Assembly: GCA_021323375.2 (NCBI GenBank)
Contig: JAJPCT020000025.1
Coordinates: 24,001 to 86,582 of the forward strand
DNA from: Candidatus Wolframiiraptor gerlachensis
GTDB lineage: Archaea; Thermoproteota; Nitrososphaeria_A; Caldarchaeales; Wolframiiraptoraceae
Reading direction: 5' to 3'
DNA: 62,582 nt
Both the position numbers and the translations under genes were made by a program. Positions 36,514 through 44,358 of this stretch are shown one piece after another. The notes beneath the pieces were generated by a model. The model was not told the origin of the DNA. It made no database searches and saw nothing but the letters and a program-made list of their open reading frames with translations. Positions within the stretch are counted from its first letter, which is position 1, and the number at the start of each line of letters is the position of its first letter.

Positions 36514-36891
36514 TCACTCTTGTTCTGTAAAGCGTTCTCTTAGATTTGATGCGAGCTCGAGGGCTTTTAAGAGGCCTATCAAGGTCTTTATAAGCTCTTT
36601 TACCTCCTTTGGATCTGCCGCCCGCTTTAGCGCGATGTTCACCTCCTCGATCTTCGTGGTTAGGGTCTTCACGAGCTCGTTCAATGTAATGCCCGTGAAG
36701 GCCTCCTCGATTTCCTCCTCGCTCGAGACTCTGATCACCCTCTTATTGCACTTCAGGCACCAGATCTGGCCCTTTATTTCGAAGAGGGGACTGCTGCAGA
36801 CCGGGCAGACGTCGGCGAGCATCTTAGCCCCACTCCTAAGGGCATCTGCCATTCTCCGCATATACTCGGCCTCATCCGAGGACATGGCCAC
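36514..36891 (-). CDS. UPF0148 / autoantigen p27-type zinc protein
   Basis: 125 residues. The helical N terminus (MRRMADALRSGAKML) precedes a zinc knuckle VCPVCSSPLFEIKGQIWCLK plus CNKR, then a long helix. This is the archaeal UPF0148 (Sjogren's syndrome/scleroderma autoantigen 1) family; function unknown. It ends before the putative origin region. Confidence 0.88.
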   Translation of the reverse strand: MAMSSDEAEYMRRMADALRSGAKMLADVCPVCSSPLFEIKGQIWCLKCNKRVIRVSSEEEIEEAFTGITLNELVKTLTTKIEEVNIALKRAADPKEVKELIKTLIGLLKALELASNLRERFTEQE

Positions 36892-36932
36892 AAAGATATT
36901 CCCGAGATCGAGCTATAAAGATGCTTCCAGTA

Positions 36933-38324
36933 TTACTCCCAGGCCCTTTGGAAAAATCTCTTGAGATAGCGGATGGCCCCTGGGAGCGCTCTCCTAAGGA
37001 TAAAGCCCTTATCAACTATTATATCCTTGAGAACCCGCTTCGGGCTCAGGTAGAAGGTAATATATGCCCAGAGGAGCAGCCTCCTGATCCTCTCGGGAGT
37101 TAGGTAGAGGCTCCTCATGACGACGTCGAGGGTCGTGAATTTCCTCCAATTCCTAGTTAGGAGCAGGTTCTCCTCCACGGCCATATCCCAGAGCCTTGTG
37201 CCGGGGTATGGTGTGGCTATTGTGAACTGGGCGAGATCAACCCCGCAGCCATCAGCAAACCTTATCGTCGCCTTTATGTCCTCCTCCCTCTCATGCGGGA
37301 ATCCTATGATAAATGAGCCAAGCGCGTTTAGTCCACAGTCCTTGGCAGCCCTCACAGCATCCACAGCCTGCCTCCTAGTTATCCCCTTCCCGATAAGTCT
37401 CAGGGTCTCATCTGAACCGGATTCTATGCCGAAGTAGATCGTATGGGCGCCAGCCCTCCTCATGGCCTCGCCGAGGCCCCTACTGAACGTGTTAACCCTG
37501 GAGGAGGCGCTCCATGATATGTCCAGCCTCTCCCTCACGATCATCTTGGATATCTCTTCAGCCCTGCCCATCTTTAGCGTGAAGGTGTCATCGAGGAATT
37601 CGATCTCCCTGACGCCGTAGTCGTATCTCAGCATCATCAGCTCCTCTAGGACCCTCTCGGGGCTATGAGCCCTCCACCTCTTGCCGAACTGAAGTGATGA
37701 GGAGCAGAATATGCAGCCATAGGGACAGCCCCTCGACGTGATTACAGCAGCATACTTGACCTTATCGACGACATACTTCTCCATAGGAAGAAGATCATAG
37801 GCGGGTATTGGAAGCGCGTCCAGGTCATCTATGAGCTTTCCCGGTGGCCCCTCCTTTATCCTGCCCTCCACTCTATACGTTATCCCCGCGATTCCCTCGA
37901 GACCCCTTCCATGCTCAATTCTTTTGAGTATCTCCCTAAATGTCTCCTCCCCCTCGCCTCTAATCACCACGTCGATGTATGGGCATTCTTGGAGGACCTC
38001 ATGGGCCATGAATGTCGCATGTGGTCCGCCGAGAAGGACTAAGATGTCCGGGGAATATTCCTTAACGATCTTAGCGACTGCGTATGCGTCGTAGATCGCC
38101 GGCGTCGTGGCCGTCAACCCAACAATATCGGGCTGGAATCTCTTAACAATATTCGCAACATCCTGAAGCGTTAGGTTCTCCGTGAGACAATCAATTATCT
38201 TGGCCTCCCATCCTTGCTCCCTAGCAACAGCGGCCAAATATGCGAGGCCGAGAGGCGGCCCAGATGCCCCTAAAACCTCCTTAACAACGGATCTCGTGGG
38301 CGGGGAGATAAGTAGAAGCCTCAT
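36933..38324 (-). CDS. B12-binding radical SAM protein
   Basis: About 463 residues from ATG 38324 (an earlier ATG at 38354 adds ten residues). The N-terminal cobalamin-binding domain (LLLISPPTR..., LGLAYLAAVAREQGW, GLTATTPAIYDAYAV, LLGGPHATF) is followed by radical SAM TSRGCPYGCIFCSSSLQF (CxxxCxxC). The family does methylations and C-C bond formations; some archaeal members (Grs) cyclise GDGT membrane lipids, a possibility here that the sequence alone cannot settle. Confidence 0.85.
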   Translation of the reverse strand: MRLLLISPPTRSVVKEVLGASGPPLGLAYLAAVAREQGWEAKIIDCLTENLTLQDVANIVKRFQPDIVGLTATTPAIYDAYAVAKIVKEYSPDILVLLGGPHATFMAHEVLQECPYIDVVIRGEGEETFREILKRIEHGRGLEGIAGITYRVEGRIKEGPPGKLIDDLDALPIPAYDLLPMEKYVVDKVKYAAVITSRGCPYGCIFCSSSLQFGKRWRAHSPERVLEELMMLRYDYGVREIEFLDDTFTLKMGRAEEISKMIVRERLDISWSASSRVNTFSRGLGEAMRRAGAHTIYFGIESGSDETLRLIGKGITRRQAVDAVRAAKDCGLNALGSFIIGFPHEREEDIKATIRFADGCGVDLAQFTIATPYPGTRLWDMAVEENLLLTRNWRKFTTLDVVMRSLYLTPERIRRLLLWAYITFYLSPKRVLKDIIVDKGFILRRALPGAIRYLKRFFQRAWE

Positions 38325-38363
38325 ATCCACCGAATTTTCATGGCAACCACACATAATTATCTC

Positions 38364-39047
38364 TTATTTGCCGATAGTCCTGATCCTTCTCCTAAGCGCT
38401 GGGTCGCGGTCTATCAGCTCATCCAAGACCTGTTCAAATGATTTCTCCTGCGGTATTGTTATCTCACGGTAGACACCAGTCCTGCCATGCTCCCTTCTCC
38501 TCCTGAGGACTCTCACCCTGTTTCTGAGGATCTTTGGATCTATACCGAGGATCGCGGCGGCCTCCTCGATGTTTCTTTCGACTGGCAGCTCGACATGGCC
38601 CTCGGGCGTCGGGATTATCAGCATGAGCTCCTTATTCATGCCTGGAACCCTCAGCCCTCTCCTCAGATCCTCATATGAGAGCTGGCCGGCGAGCCTGTAG
38701 AAGCCCATCTCATCCTCGGTCATCCTCAAGAGGGGTAAAGAGACCGAGGTATAGTCGTCTATCACGAGATATGCCTTGGGCACGTGGCTTGGCGTGGCCT
38801 GAACTAAGATCCTGTCTCTCACCCTCACGCCAGCCTCGAAGAGATATAGCTCCACCATGGCCGTGCTCGCCGGGAATGGTATGAAGACATCTACATCGCT
38901 CTCCTCATCAACATCTCCACGCGCGACACTTCCATAGACTATCGGGTTGAGACCATGATCCAAGAGGGGTTTCATGAGGGCGAGAGCCCTCTCTCGAAGA
39001 CGCGTCAAAAGCCTCCACCGCGCATCATCATACCTCACCTCCAGCAT
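38364..39047 (-). CDS. Nucleotidyltransferase-domain protein
   Basis: 227 residues. Nucleotidyltransferase fold motif VYGSVARGDVDEESDVDVFI (GS...DxD), then an unassigned middle, and a C-terminal region with an HTH-like stretch (EEAAAILGIDPKILRNRV). A conserved archaeal arrangement; substrate unknown. It is not obviously a partner of the HEPN genes at the right end. Confidence 0.75.
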   Translation of the reverse strand: MLEVRYDDARWRLLTRLRERALALMKPLLDHGLNPIVYGSVARGDVDEESDVDVFIPFPASTAMVELYLFEAGVRVRDRILVQATPSHVPKAYLVIDDYTSVSLPLLRMTEDEMGFYRLAGQLSYEDLRRGLRVPGMNKELMLIIPTPEGHVELPVERNIEEAAAILGIDPKILRNRVRVLRRRREHGRTGVYREITIPQEKSFEQVLDELIDRDPALRRRIRTIGK

Positions 39048-39098
39048 TCAAGAATATCCTCGAGAAACCCTCCTAAGATTATTTCCCGGCGTCCTCGG

Positions 39099-39653
39099 CT
39101 AGGTTGCTCCAGCCAAGTGCTCGAGCAAGATCTTGAGGCCGAGGAGCACGAGTATGGCGCCCCCTACTATCGAGGCCTTCTCCCCCGCTAAGCCCCTAAC
39201 CCTTAGACCCATGAAGTATCCTAGGATCGCTAGTATGAGGGTGGCGAGGCCGGCTGCGACGGACATGCTGACCACCTCAAGCCCCATAAACGGCGTGCTG
39301 AAGCCAACCGCAAGCGCATCCATACTCGTGGCCACGGAGAGGGTGATGAGAAGCCGGAGTGTGAGAGGCTCACATCCCATCGGCTCACCGCTAAGCCCTC
39401 CCCAGATCATGTGGCCCCCCACAGCGGCCAAGAGAATGAATGCTATCCAGTGATCATAATGGGCTGCTACCTCTATGAGGCTCCCGCCGGCCCATCCCAG
39501 CAATATCATCCCAGCTTGGAAGGCGGCGAATGATGCCGCGAGCAGGAGGGGGGTAAACGCCTTCACGCGCTCCCAGCATGCCCCCGCGGCAAAGGCCGCC
39601 GAGAAGCAGTCAAGGGCCAAGCCAACCGCGATCGCGGCCACAACCTCAATCAT
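39099..39653 (-). CDS. mntP: MntP-type manganese efflux pump
   Basis: 184 residues, six membrane helices. Family motifs are IAVGLALDCFSAAFAAG at the start and SVATSMDALAVGFSTPF in the second half, each with the conserved Asp. Exports Mn2+ when in excess. Divergent from pelA; I see no riboswitch-like structure in the short gap. Confidence 0.9.
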   Translation of the reverse strand: MIEVVAAIAVGLALDCFSAAFAAGACWERVKAFTPLLLAASFAAFQAGMILLGWAGGSLIEVAAHYDHWIAFILLAAVGGHMIWGGLSGEPMGCEPLTLRLLITLSVATSMDALAVGFSTPFMGLEVVSMSVAAGLATLILAILGYFMGLRVRGLAGEKASIVGGAILVLLGLKILLEHLAGAT

Positions 39654-39764
39654 TTGACGCTCCCTAGGCTGCTTTCAGGCGAAAAACCTTTGCGCTGGGG
39701 CCATGGCAGAATATATCTTTACGTTCTCAACAAGGTTTCCTCTAGGAGGCGCTGTAAGGCTGGC

Positions 39765-40835
39765 ATGATAGTCGGGCGCGTGGATGCGGTTAAGAGGAGG
39801 ATCGAGCTAACTCCCGAGAGCAGCCTAGACTTGATAAATTTGTTCAGGCTTGTGAAGCCGGGCGATATAGTCTACTCGAAGACATCTAGAGAGCTGAAAA
39901 AGGAGAGGGCGAGCGGTAAGACAGATAGCGAGAGGATACAGGTGATCCTCGGGGTCGAGGTAGAGTCCAAGACGGCGGACCCGCTTATGAGGAGGATTAG
40001 GCTCTCGGGGAGGATAGTCTACGAGAGCCGCGATCTAGACCTCATCGGAAAACATCATACGCTCACGATCTACCCCGGCATCCCCATCAAGATAGAGTCT
40101 CAGAGGGATTTCGAGAGGCTCCGATCTTTCGCGAAAAGTTATGAGGAGAGGAAGGAGGGCATGGTCATCTGCGTCTCCCTCGATGACGAGGACCTCGCAG
40201 TCGCCGAGTTCTCAAGCAAAGGTGTAAGGGTCGCACACTCGAAAAGCCTGCCAAGGGCTGATAAATCGATTCAATGGGGCGAGCAGGAGCTTGAAAAGTT
40301 CTTCGATGAGGTTGTCGAAGCGATTAAGGGCCTGCCTGAGGCCGGAATACTCCTCATCGGCCCGAGAATATTTGTCGAGAGGTTTCTCACGTATCTCAGG
40401 AAGCGTGAGAAGGATCTCCTGAACAGGATCGTAGGATCCTTGAGCACCTCGATAGGCGGCGAGGCTGGCATAAGAGAGGCCCTGAGATCCAGCGCGATAC
40501 CCGAGCACTTGAGGGAATTGAAGCCATTCAGGGACATGATGGAAGCGGAGAGCTTCATCAGAATTATGTCGAGTGATCCGGAGAAGGTTGCGATAGGGCT
40601 TGACGAGGTTTATGAGGCCTGGAGTCTCGGGGCCGTGGAGAAGATCCTCGTGGCAGAATCCTATCTCTGGAACAACTTAGAGAATGAGAGGCTGGAGAAG
40701 CTCTTGGAGCAAACCGAGAGAGGTAGGCTGGAGCTCCATGTGCTCGTGGATGGGCTCGAGGCATCGGAGAAGATTGCTAGCCTCGGCGGCATAGTCGCCA
40801 TACTCAGGTGGAAGCTGCCACTGAGAAGAAGTTAG
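39765..40835 (+). CDS. pelA: Pelota (Dom34) mRNA surveillance factor
   Basis: About 356 residues from ATG 39765; a frame open further upstream (39654) overlaps mntP and is not needed. The Sm-like N-terminal domain is clear from AVKRRIELTPESSLDLINLF and LVKPGDIVYSKTSREL; central and C-terminal eRF1-like domains follow, ending near EASEKIASLGGIVAILRW. It rescues stalled ribosomes with aEF1A/ABCE1. The stop overlaps the dnaG stop by four bases. Confidence 0.93.
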   Translation: MIVGRVDAVKRRIELTPESSLDLINLFRLVKPGDIVYSKTSRELKKERASGKTDSERIQVILGVEVESKTADPLMRRIRLSGRIVYESRDLDLIGKHHTLTIYPGIPIKIESQRDFERLRSFAKSYEERKEGMVICVSLDDEDLAVAEFSSKGVRVAHSKSLPRADKSIQWGEQELEKFFDEVVEAIKGLPEAGILLIGPRIFVERFLTYLRKREKDLLNRIVGSLSTSIGGEAGIREALRSSAIPEHLRELKPFRDMMEAESFIRIMSSDPEKVAIGLDEVYEAWSLGAVEKILVAESYLWNNLENERLEKLLEQTERGRLELHVLVDGLEASEKIASLGGIVAILRWKLPLRRS

Positions 40836-41989
40836 AGCTGATTGAATGTCACAACCTTGACGTTGTCAGAGGGCTTCGAGATATCCCCTATCCTGACGCC
40901 TATCAGGTAAACCTCATCCGGCCTCCCCGAGAGTATATCGACTAGCCTCTGCGTGACTATTCCATCGAATATCACGTATTTCACGGAGTCCTTATAGTTC
41001 TCGAGCTCTTGGGCTAGCTCGCTTACTGGCACCCTCTTAAGTTCGTTCAAGCCCTCATCCAGCAGGACGGCCATAAGCCTCTCCTTAACCTCATCAACAT
41101 ATCTCCTAATCTCCTCGGGGAGCTCGACGCGCTCCCTCTCAACGGCCTTAGGCATCTTCAAGCCCTTCAGGGCCTCCTCAAGCGGCACAGCGCGGTGAAG
41201 GGCATCCGAGATCTCCTTTCCAGTCAGTTCCTCAACCTCCTTACCATAAGGCGCTCGAGCAACCTCATCGATCTTCACACCGGAGCTATGCAGCTGATAG
41301 AGTATCATGTCTCCGCCCCTATCCCCATCCAAGAAGGCTATGACCCTCCTCTTCCTGTTGGCGAGGTTTTTAACATATTCAGGTATCTTTATCCCCTCAA
41401 CCGCTATGACGTTCGTGTAGCCATGCCTGAGCAGGTTTATCACATCAGCCCTCCCCTCAACTATTATCAGCTCATCGCTCTTCTCGGCGTCCGGGCCTGC
41501 TGGAATCCTCTCGGGCCCCAGCTCAATCATCTTTGCCCTCAACAATGACTCCTCGAGCTCCTTCAGGATCTCATCCTCCTCGGGGATCTTGCTCTTCTCC
41601 CACTCGTAGAGTATAGCCCTAGCCCTCTCGACAATCTTCCTACGCTTCTCAGCCCTGAGATCATGAATCTTCTCAATCTTCACGGATGCGGTATACGGTC
41701 CCACGCGCTCAATACTCTCAATCATGGCGGCTATAAGCGCCGTTGAGTACTTGTCAAGCGCGGTCGGCACTATGATCTTGCCAAAAGTCTTCTTATCCTG
41801 GACATTGACCGTTATCTCTATCCTCCCGATCCTCCCGCTCTTCTGAAGCTCCCTTAGATCAAACTCACTGCTAAAAAGCCCCTCAGTCTGGCCGAAGACC
41901 GCGCCAACAACATCGTTCTTATCCACTACGCCATTAACCTCGATTCTAGCCTCGATAAGATACTTCATCGAAGGTGCTCCAGCGCTCAA
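40832..41989 (-). CDS. dnaG: Archaeal DnaG-type primase
   Basis: 385 residues. The TOPRIM domain shows LIIVEGRADVINLLRHGY and VIAFLDGDRGGDMILYQL; N- and C-terminal archaea-specific regions flank it. In archaea DnaG is associated with the RNA exosome as well as showing primase activity. An internal ATG at 41968 (MKYLIEARIEV) is a plausible start. The non-coding stretch 41990-42340 holds the C/D box sRNA. Confidence 0.94.
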   Translation of the reverse strand: MSAGAPSMKYLIEARIEVNGVVDKNDVVGAVFGQTEGLFSSEFDLRELQKSGRIGRIEITVNVQDKKTFGKIIVPTALDKYSTALIAAMIESIERVGPYTASVKIEKIHDLRAEKRRKIVERARAILYEWEKSKIPEEDEILKELEESLLRAKMIELGPERIPAGPDAEKSDELIIVEGRADVINLLRHGYTNVIAVEGIKIPEYVKNLANRKRRVIAFLDGDRGGDMILYQLHSSGVKIDEVARAPYGKEVEELTGKEISDALHRAVPLEEALKGLKMPKAVERERVELPEEIRRYVDEVKERLMAVLLDEGLNELKRVPVSELAQELENYKDSVKYVIFDGIVTQRLVDILSGRPDEVYLIGVRIGDISKPSDNVKVVTFNQL

Positions 41990-42129
41990 ACCCTATTCCT
42001 CCCATGAGCATCAACACAAGCTCCAGCTACATTCATCAGCGGATCCTATTAAATGTAAGGTAAGGGAGCCCGGCCCCGGGGGCGAGAACTATTAGAAGAC
42101 CCTCAGTATAAGTAAGGAGATGAGGCGCA

Positions 42130-42191
42130 TAGGTGATGAGCCTCTACCGGGCTGAGAAAAGCGAATGATGAAAATATGCACGTTCTGAAAA
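42130..42191 (+). ncRNA. C/D box small RNA (2'-O-methylation guide)
   Basis: Canonical order and spacing: box C GTGATGA (42133-42139), 12 nt guide, box D' CTGA (42152-42155), 9 nt spacer, box C' ATGATGA (42165-42171), 13 nt guide, box D CTGA (42185-42188). Both C boxes match RUGAUGA perfectly. Guides are GCCTCTACCGGG and AAATATGCACGTT; methylation would fall on target bases paired five nucleotides upstream of each D box. Targets not identified. Confidence 0.82.
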
Positions 42192-42340
42192 CGGAAAGCT
42201 CACAATACAGAAGAAGGGGAGGAGGCTGGGGTTTAGGTTGAGTCCATCCTTAGGTCTACTGTTGGTGGCACACCCCGCTCAATTCTCAAAATTGAGCCGA
42301 TATTAAGGAGGAATACTCGAGCAGGCTACACCGAGAATTC

Positions 42341-42619
42341 GTGGAGATCGCGGAGGTGCCGGAGGAGACATCCATGGAGGAGCATAGCCGGCTGCAGGAA
42401 GCCGAGCATAAGGCCCCGGAGCGTCAAGAGGCTATCATGATGGAGGGCAGGGCTGAGCAGGAATCAGCTGCCGAGCAAAGTATTCAGGAGATCGAGCTCC
42501 CCACCGCAAAGATAAGCGAGCTCCAAGAGCTTCTAGAGATGAGTAAAGAGCTCAAAAAGGAGGTTCAAAGGCTGGTAGAGGCCTTAAATTCGGCGAAAAA
42601 CCACAAAAGAGTTAATTAG
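42341..42619 (+). CDS. Acidic coiled-coil small protein
   Basis: 92 residues from GTG, strongly charged (Glu/Gln/Lys), predicted helical with a leucine-rich stretch KISELQELLEMSKELKKEV. AAGGAGG precedes it by about 30 bases. No family recognised; may be a real small gene between the sRNA and tRNA-Tyr. Confidence 0.45.
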   Translation: MEIAEVPEETSMEEHSRLQEAEHKAPERQEAIMMEGRAEQESAAEQSIQEIELPTAKISELQELLEMSKELKKEVQRLVEALNSAKNHKRVN

Positions 42620-42645
42620 AGCCTAGGAAAAGACACAAGATAGCC

Positions 42646-42783
42646 CCCGCGGTAGCTCAGCCTGGTAGACTCCTAAGGGGGCCAACAGCGCCCGGCTGTA
42701 GCCCGCGCCCAAAGAGGCGCGGCACTCAGCCTACCAGGCGGACAGACACCGGGTGGCCGCAGGTTCAAATCCTGCCCGCGGGA
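42646..42783 (+). tRNA. tRNA-Tyr (GUA) with two introns
   Basis: Acceptor CCCGCGG/CCGCGGG with C1-G72 and discriminator A, typical of archaeal tRNA-Tyr. An 18 nt intron (42670-42687) splits the D-stem (GA | GC) and a 46 nt intron (42702-42747), containing a GCGCC/GGCGC hairpin, follows position 37. Removing both gives a normal cloverleaf with anticodon GUA. The 3' end is overlapped by the stop of the gene on the other strand. Confidence 0.92.
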
Positions 42784-44108
42784 TACAACCACCACCCCTT
42801 CCTCTTTTTCAGCTCTTCTGCGCATTGGGCTGGTGTGTAGGTGGTTTTCGACAGGCTCTCCCAGCTCCATATAATTTTTAATTGGTCGGTTGATAGAGGT
42901 CCTGAGGATTGTGAAACGACCTTTCGGCTGAATCCTTTCAATAAGGCAGCTATCCATCGCCCGTAGGGTTTCAGTTTGAGGTTGGTAGAGATAACTCCTA
43001 GATCTATGAGTTGCTCGATTTCCCTCTCGATGAGATCTATGGGTGGGAGTTGCCCTAGGGATATTCCCATGATTACCGAGAGATGAACAAAGTTTAGTTT
43101 CTTGAAGAGCTGCTCGTTGATGAATTGGAAGAACCCGGCTTTCTTGCGTTTGCTTTTTAGGGTCTTGCTTTTATTGATAGCGAATGATAGAAGGTTTCTG
43201 CTAATGTATAGTAGGGCGGCAGGCGCAAAATACCTAGTCACCGGCAATTCTCGTTGATAAGGCTTCCTAGATACCTCACCATAGGCTTGACGCAGCATGT
43301 CACTGAGGTTTCCTCCAATTTTGGAAAATCTTAAGCCATTTTCTTCATAAATTACCCCCAAGCATTTGAGCTTCTGAATTGTGGGTTTAGAGTCTGGCAC
43401 CAGTTCCTTAAATACCCTCTCGACGATTATGTTAGGCGCCCTTAGGAGTCTAGCTCCTAACAATATATAGGTTATATCCGTGCTGTTAAGGGCCCCTATA
43501 ATCCACTTTGCTACACCCTTCAGGTTTAATTGTCTGACTACGTGCTCACCACTAATTGTTGTTAATTCGTCTCTAAGCCTCAGTGCATAATTTTGGAGTT
43601 CCCTTTCTTCCTCGATCGCCCATTCGTTAACCTCGTAAATCGTTCTTACTATTTCGGCCGCCAAATCCCCTATCCGATAATCCTGCATTGGAGCAATTTG
43701 TACCTCAAGCCATTTGCCGTTATGTTTTACTTGCTTAACATCGTATCTTAAATCCTCAAGCATTCTTGATAGACGTGTAAAGTATTCTGACTGCTCCAGA
43801 AGACTATTGTATTTTTCGAAGCATATCGAGCATCTGAACGAATCTCTATTAATTGTGAAGTACATGCGGGGGCCGTCGTTGAACTTTATCTTGCGGGCAA
43901 CGTAGTCGCAGGAGATCGTTAACTTTTTGGGTATTTCACGAAACTTTACGTCGCGGATGAGTTTTAGAACCTCTCCTTCAGGATCTCGCAGTTCGTAAGA
44001 GCGCTCTCCCTCTTCGTACCACTTATGAATTATCATTTTGAATGGCTGGCCCTTGATTATGACTACACCATCATCGGGCTTTAGCCGGATCTTTCTAAAA
44101 AGCACCAC
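42765..44108 (-). CDS. Unrecognised 447-residue protein in foreign-looking segment
   Basis: Start chosen at GTG 44108 because a TATA-like AAATATTTAAG lies about 55-65 bases upstream and the longer frame (to 44552) would run through hairpins and the promoter of the opposite gene. The protein is Lys/Ile/Asn-rich and AT-rich in codons, unlike neighbours. Features seen: CSICFEKYNSLL near residue 117, a helical middle, and a C-terminal region reminiscent of winged helices (IEREIEQLIDLGVISTNL). The last residues and the stop are inside the tRNA-Tyr 3' end. No family recognised. Divergent from the TnpB gene. Confidence 0.6.
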   Translation of the reverse strand: MVLFRKIRLKPDDGVVIIKGQPFKMIIHKWYEEGERSYELRDPEGEVLKLIRDVKFREIPKKLTISCDYVARKIKFNDGPRMYFTINRDSFRCSICFEKYNSLLEQSEYFTRLSRMLEDLRYDVKQVKHNGKWLEVQIAPMQDYRIGDLAAEIVRTIYEVNEWAIEEERELQNYALRLRDELTTISGEHVVRQLNLKGVAKWIIGALNSTDITYILLGARLLRAPNIIVERVFKELVPDSKPTIQKLKCLGVIYEENGLRFSKIGGNLSDMLRQAYGEVSRKPYQRELPVTRYFAPAALLYISRNLLSFAINKSKTLKSKRKKAGFFQFINEQLFKKLNFVHLSVIMGISLGQLPPIDLIEREIEQLIDLGVISTNLKLKPYGRWIAALLKGFSRKVVSQSSGPLSTDQLKIIWSWESLSKTTYTPAQCAEELKKRKGWWLYPAGRI

Positions 44109-44247
44109 TAACGGAAAGGTTCGAGAAGGGTTATTTTTGATTAACTCGATTATGAAAGATGCGCTTAAATATTTGTTTTCATATATCTTAATTGGTTGGC
44201 CAGCGAGGTAAAGGGGGTAGTATGCCCATAGGCCAACTGGGCGGTTG

Positions 44248-44315
44248 GGCGAGTAATCGGCTCGCCAAGCTGGGGTGGTAATCGCCCACCCGATTGGCAG
44301 GGTAATCGTCCCTGC
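44248..44315. repeat. Three tandem hairpins with the same loop
   Basis: 44248-44266, 44273-44291 and 44297-44315: each is a perfect 6 bp stem around a 7 nt loop TAATCGN. Stems differ (GGCGAG/CTCGCC, GGGTGG/CCACCC, GCAGGG/CCCTGC) while the loop is constant; spacers are 6 and 5 nt. A further hairpin (GCTCCCGCC/GGCGGGAGC) is at 44399-44431. They lie between the divergent unknown gene and the TnpB gene. Confidence 0.8.
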
Positions 44316-44358
44316 ACAAGTAATTCTAGAAGAAGCTCCGAAGTAAAGAGGCGTCACA

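Noticed and set aside
36431..36964. Open frame of 177 codons on the plus strand
   Set aside because: It is the antisense of the UPF0148 gene and its sequence is Ser/Arg-rich without family features.
44248..44315. CRISPR-like array
   Set aside because: Repeats are only the 6-7 base loop inside short hairpins, without 25-40 base repeats and unique spacers.
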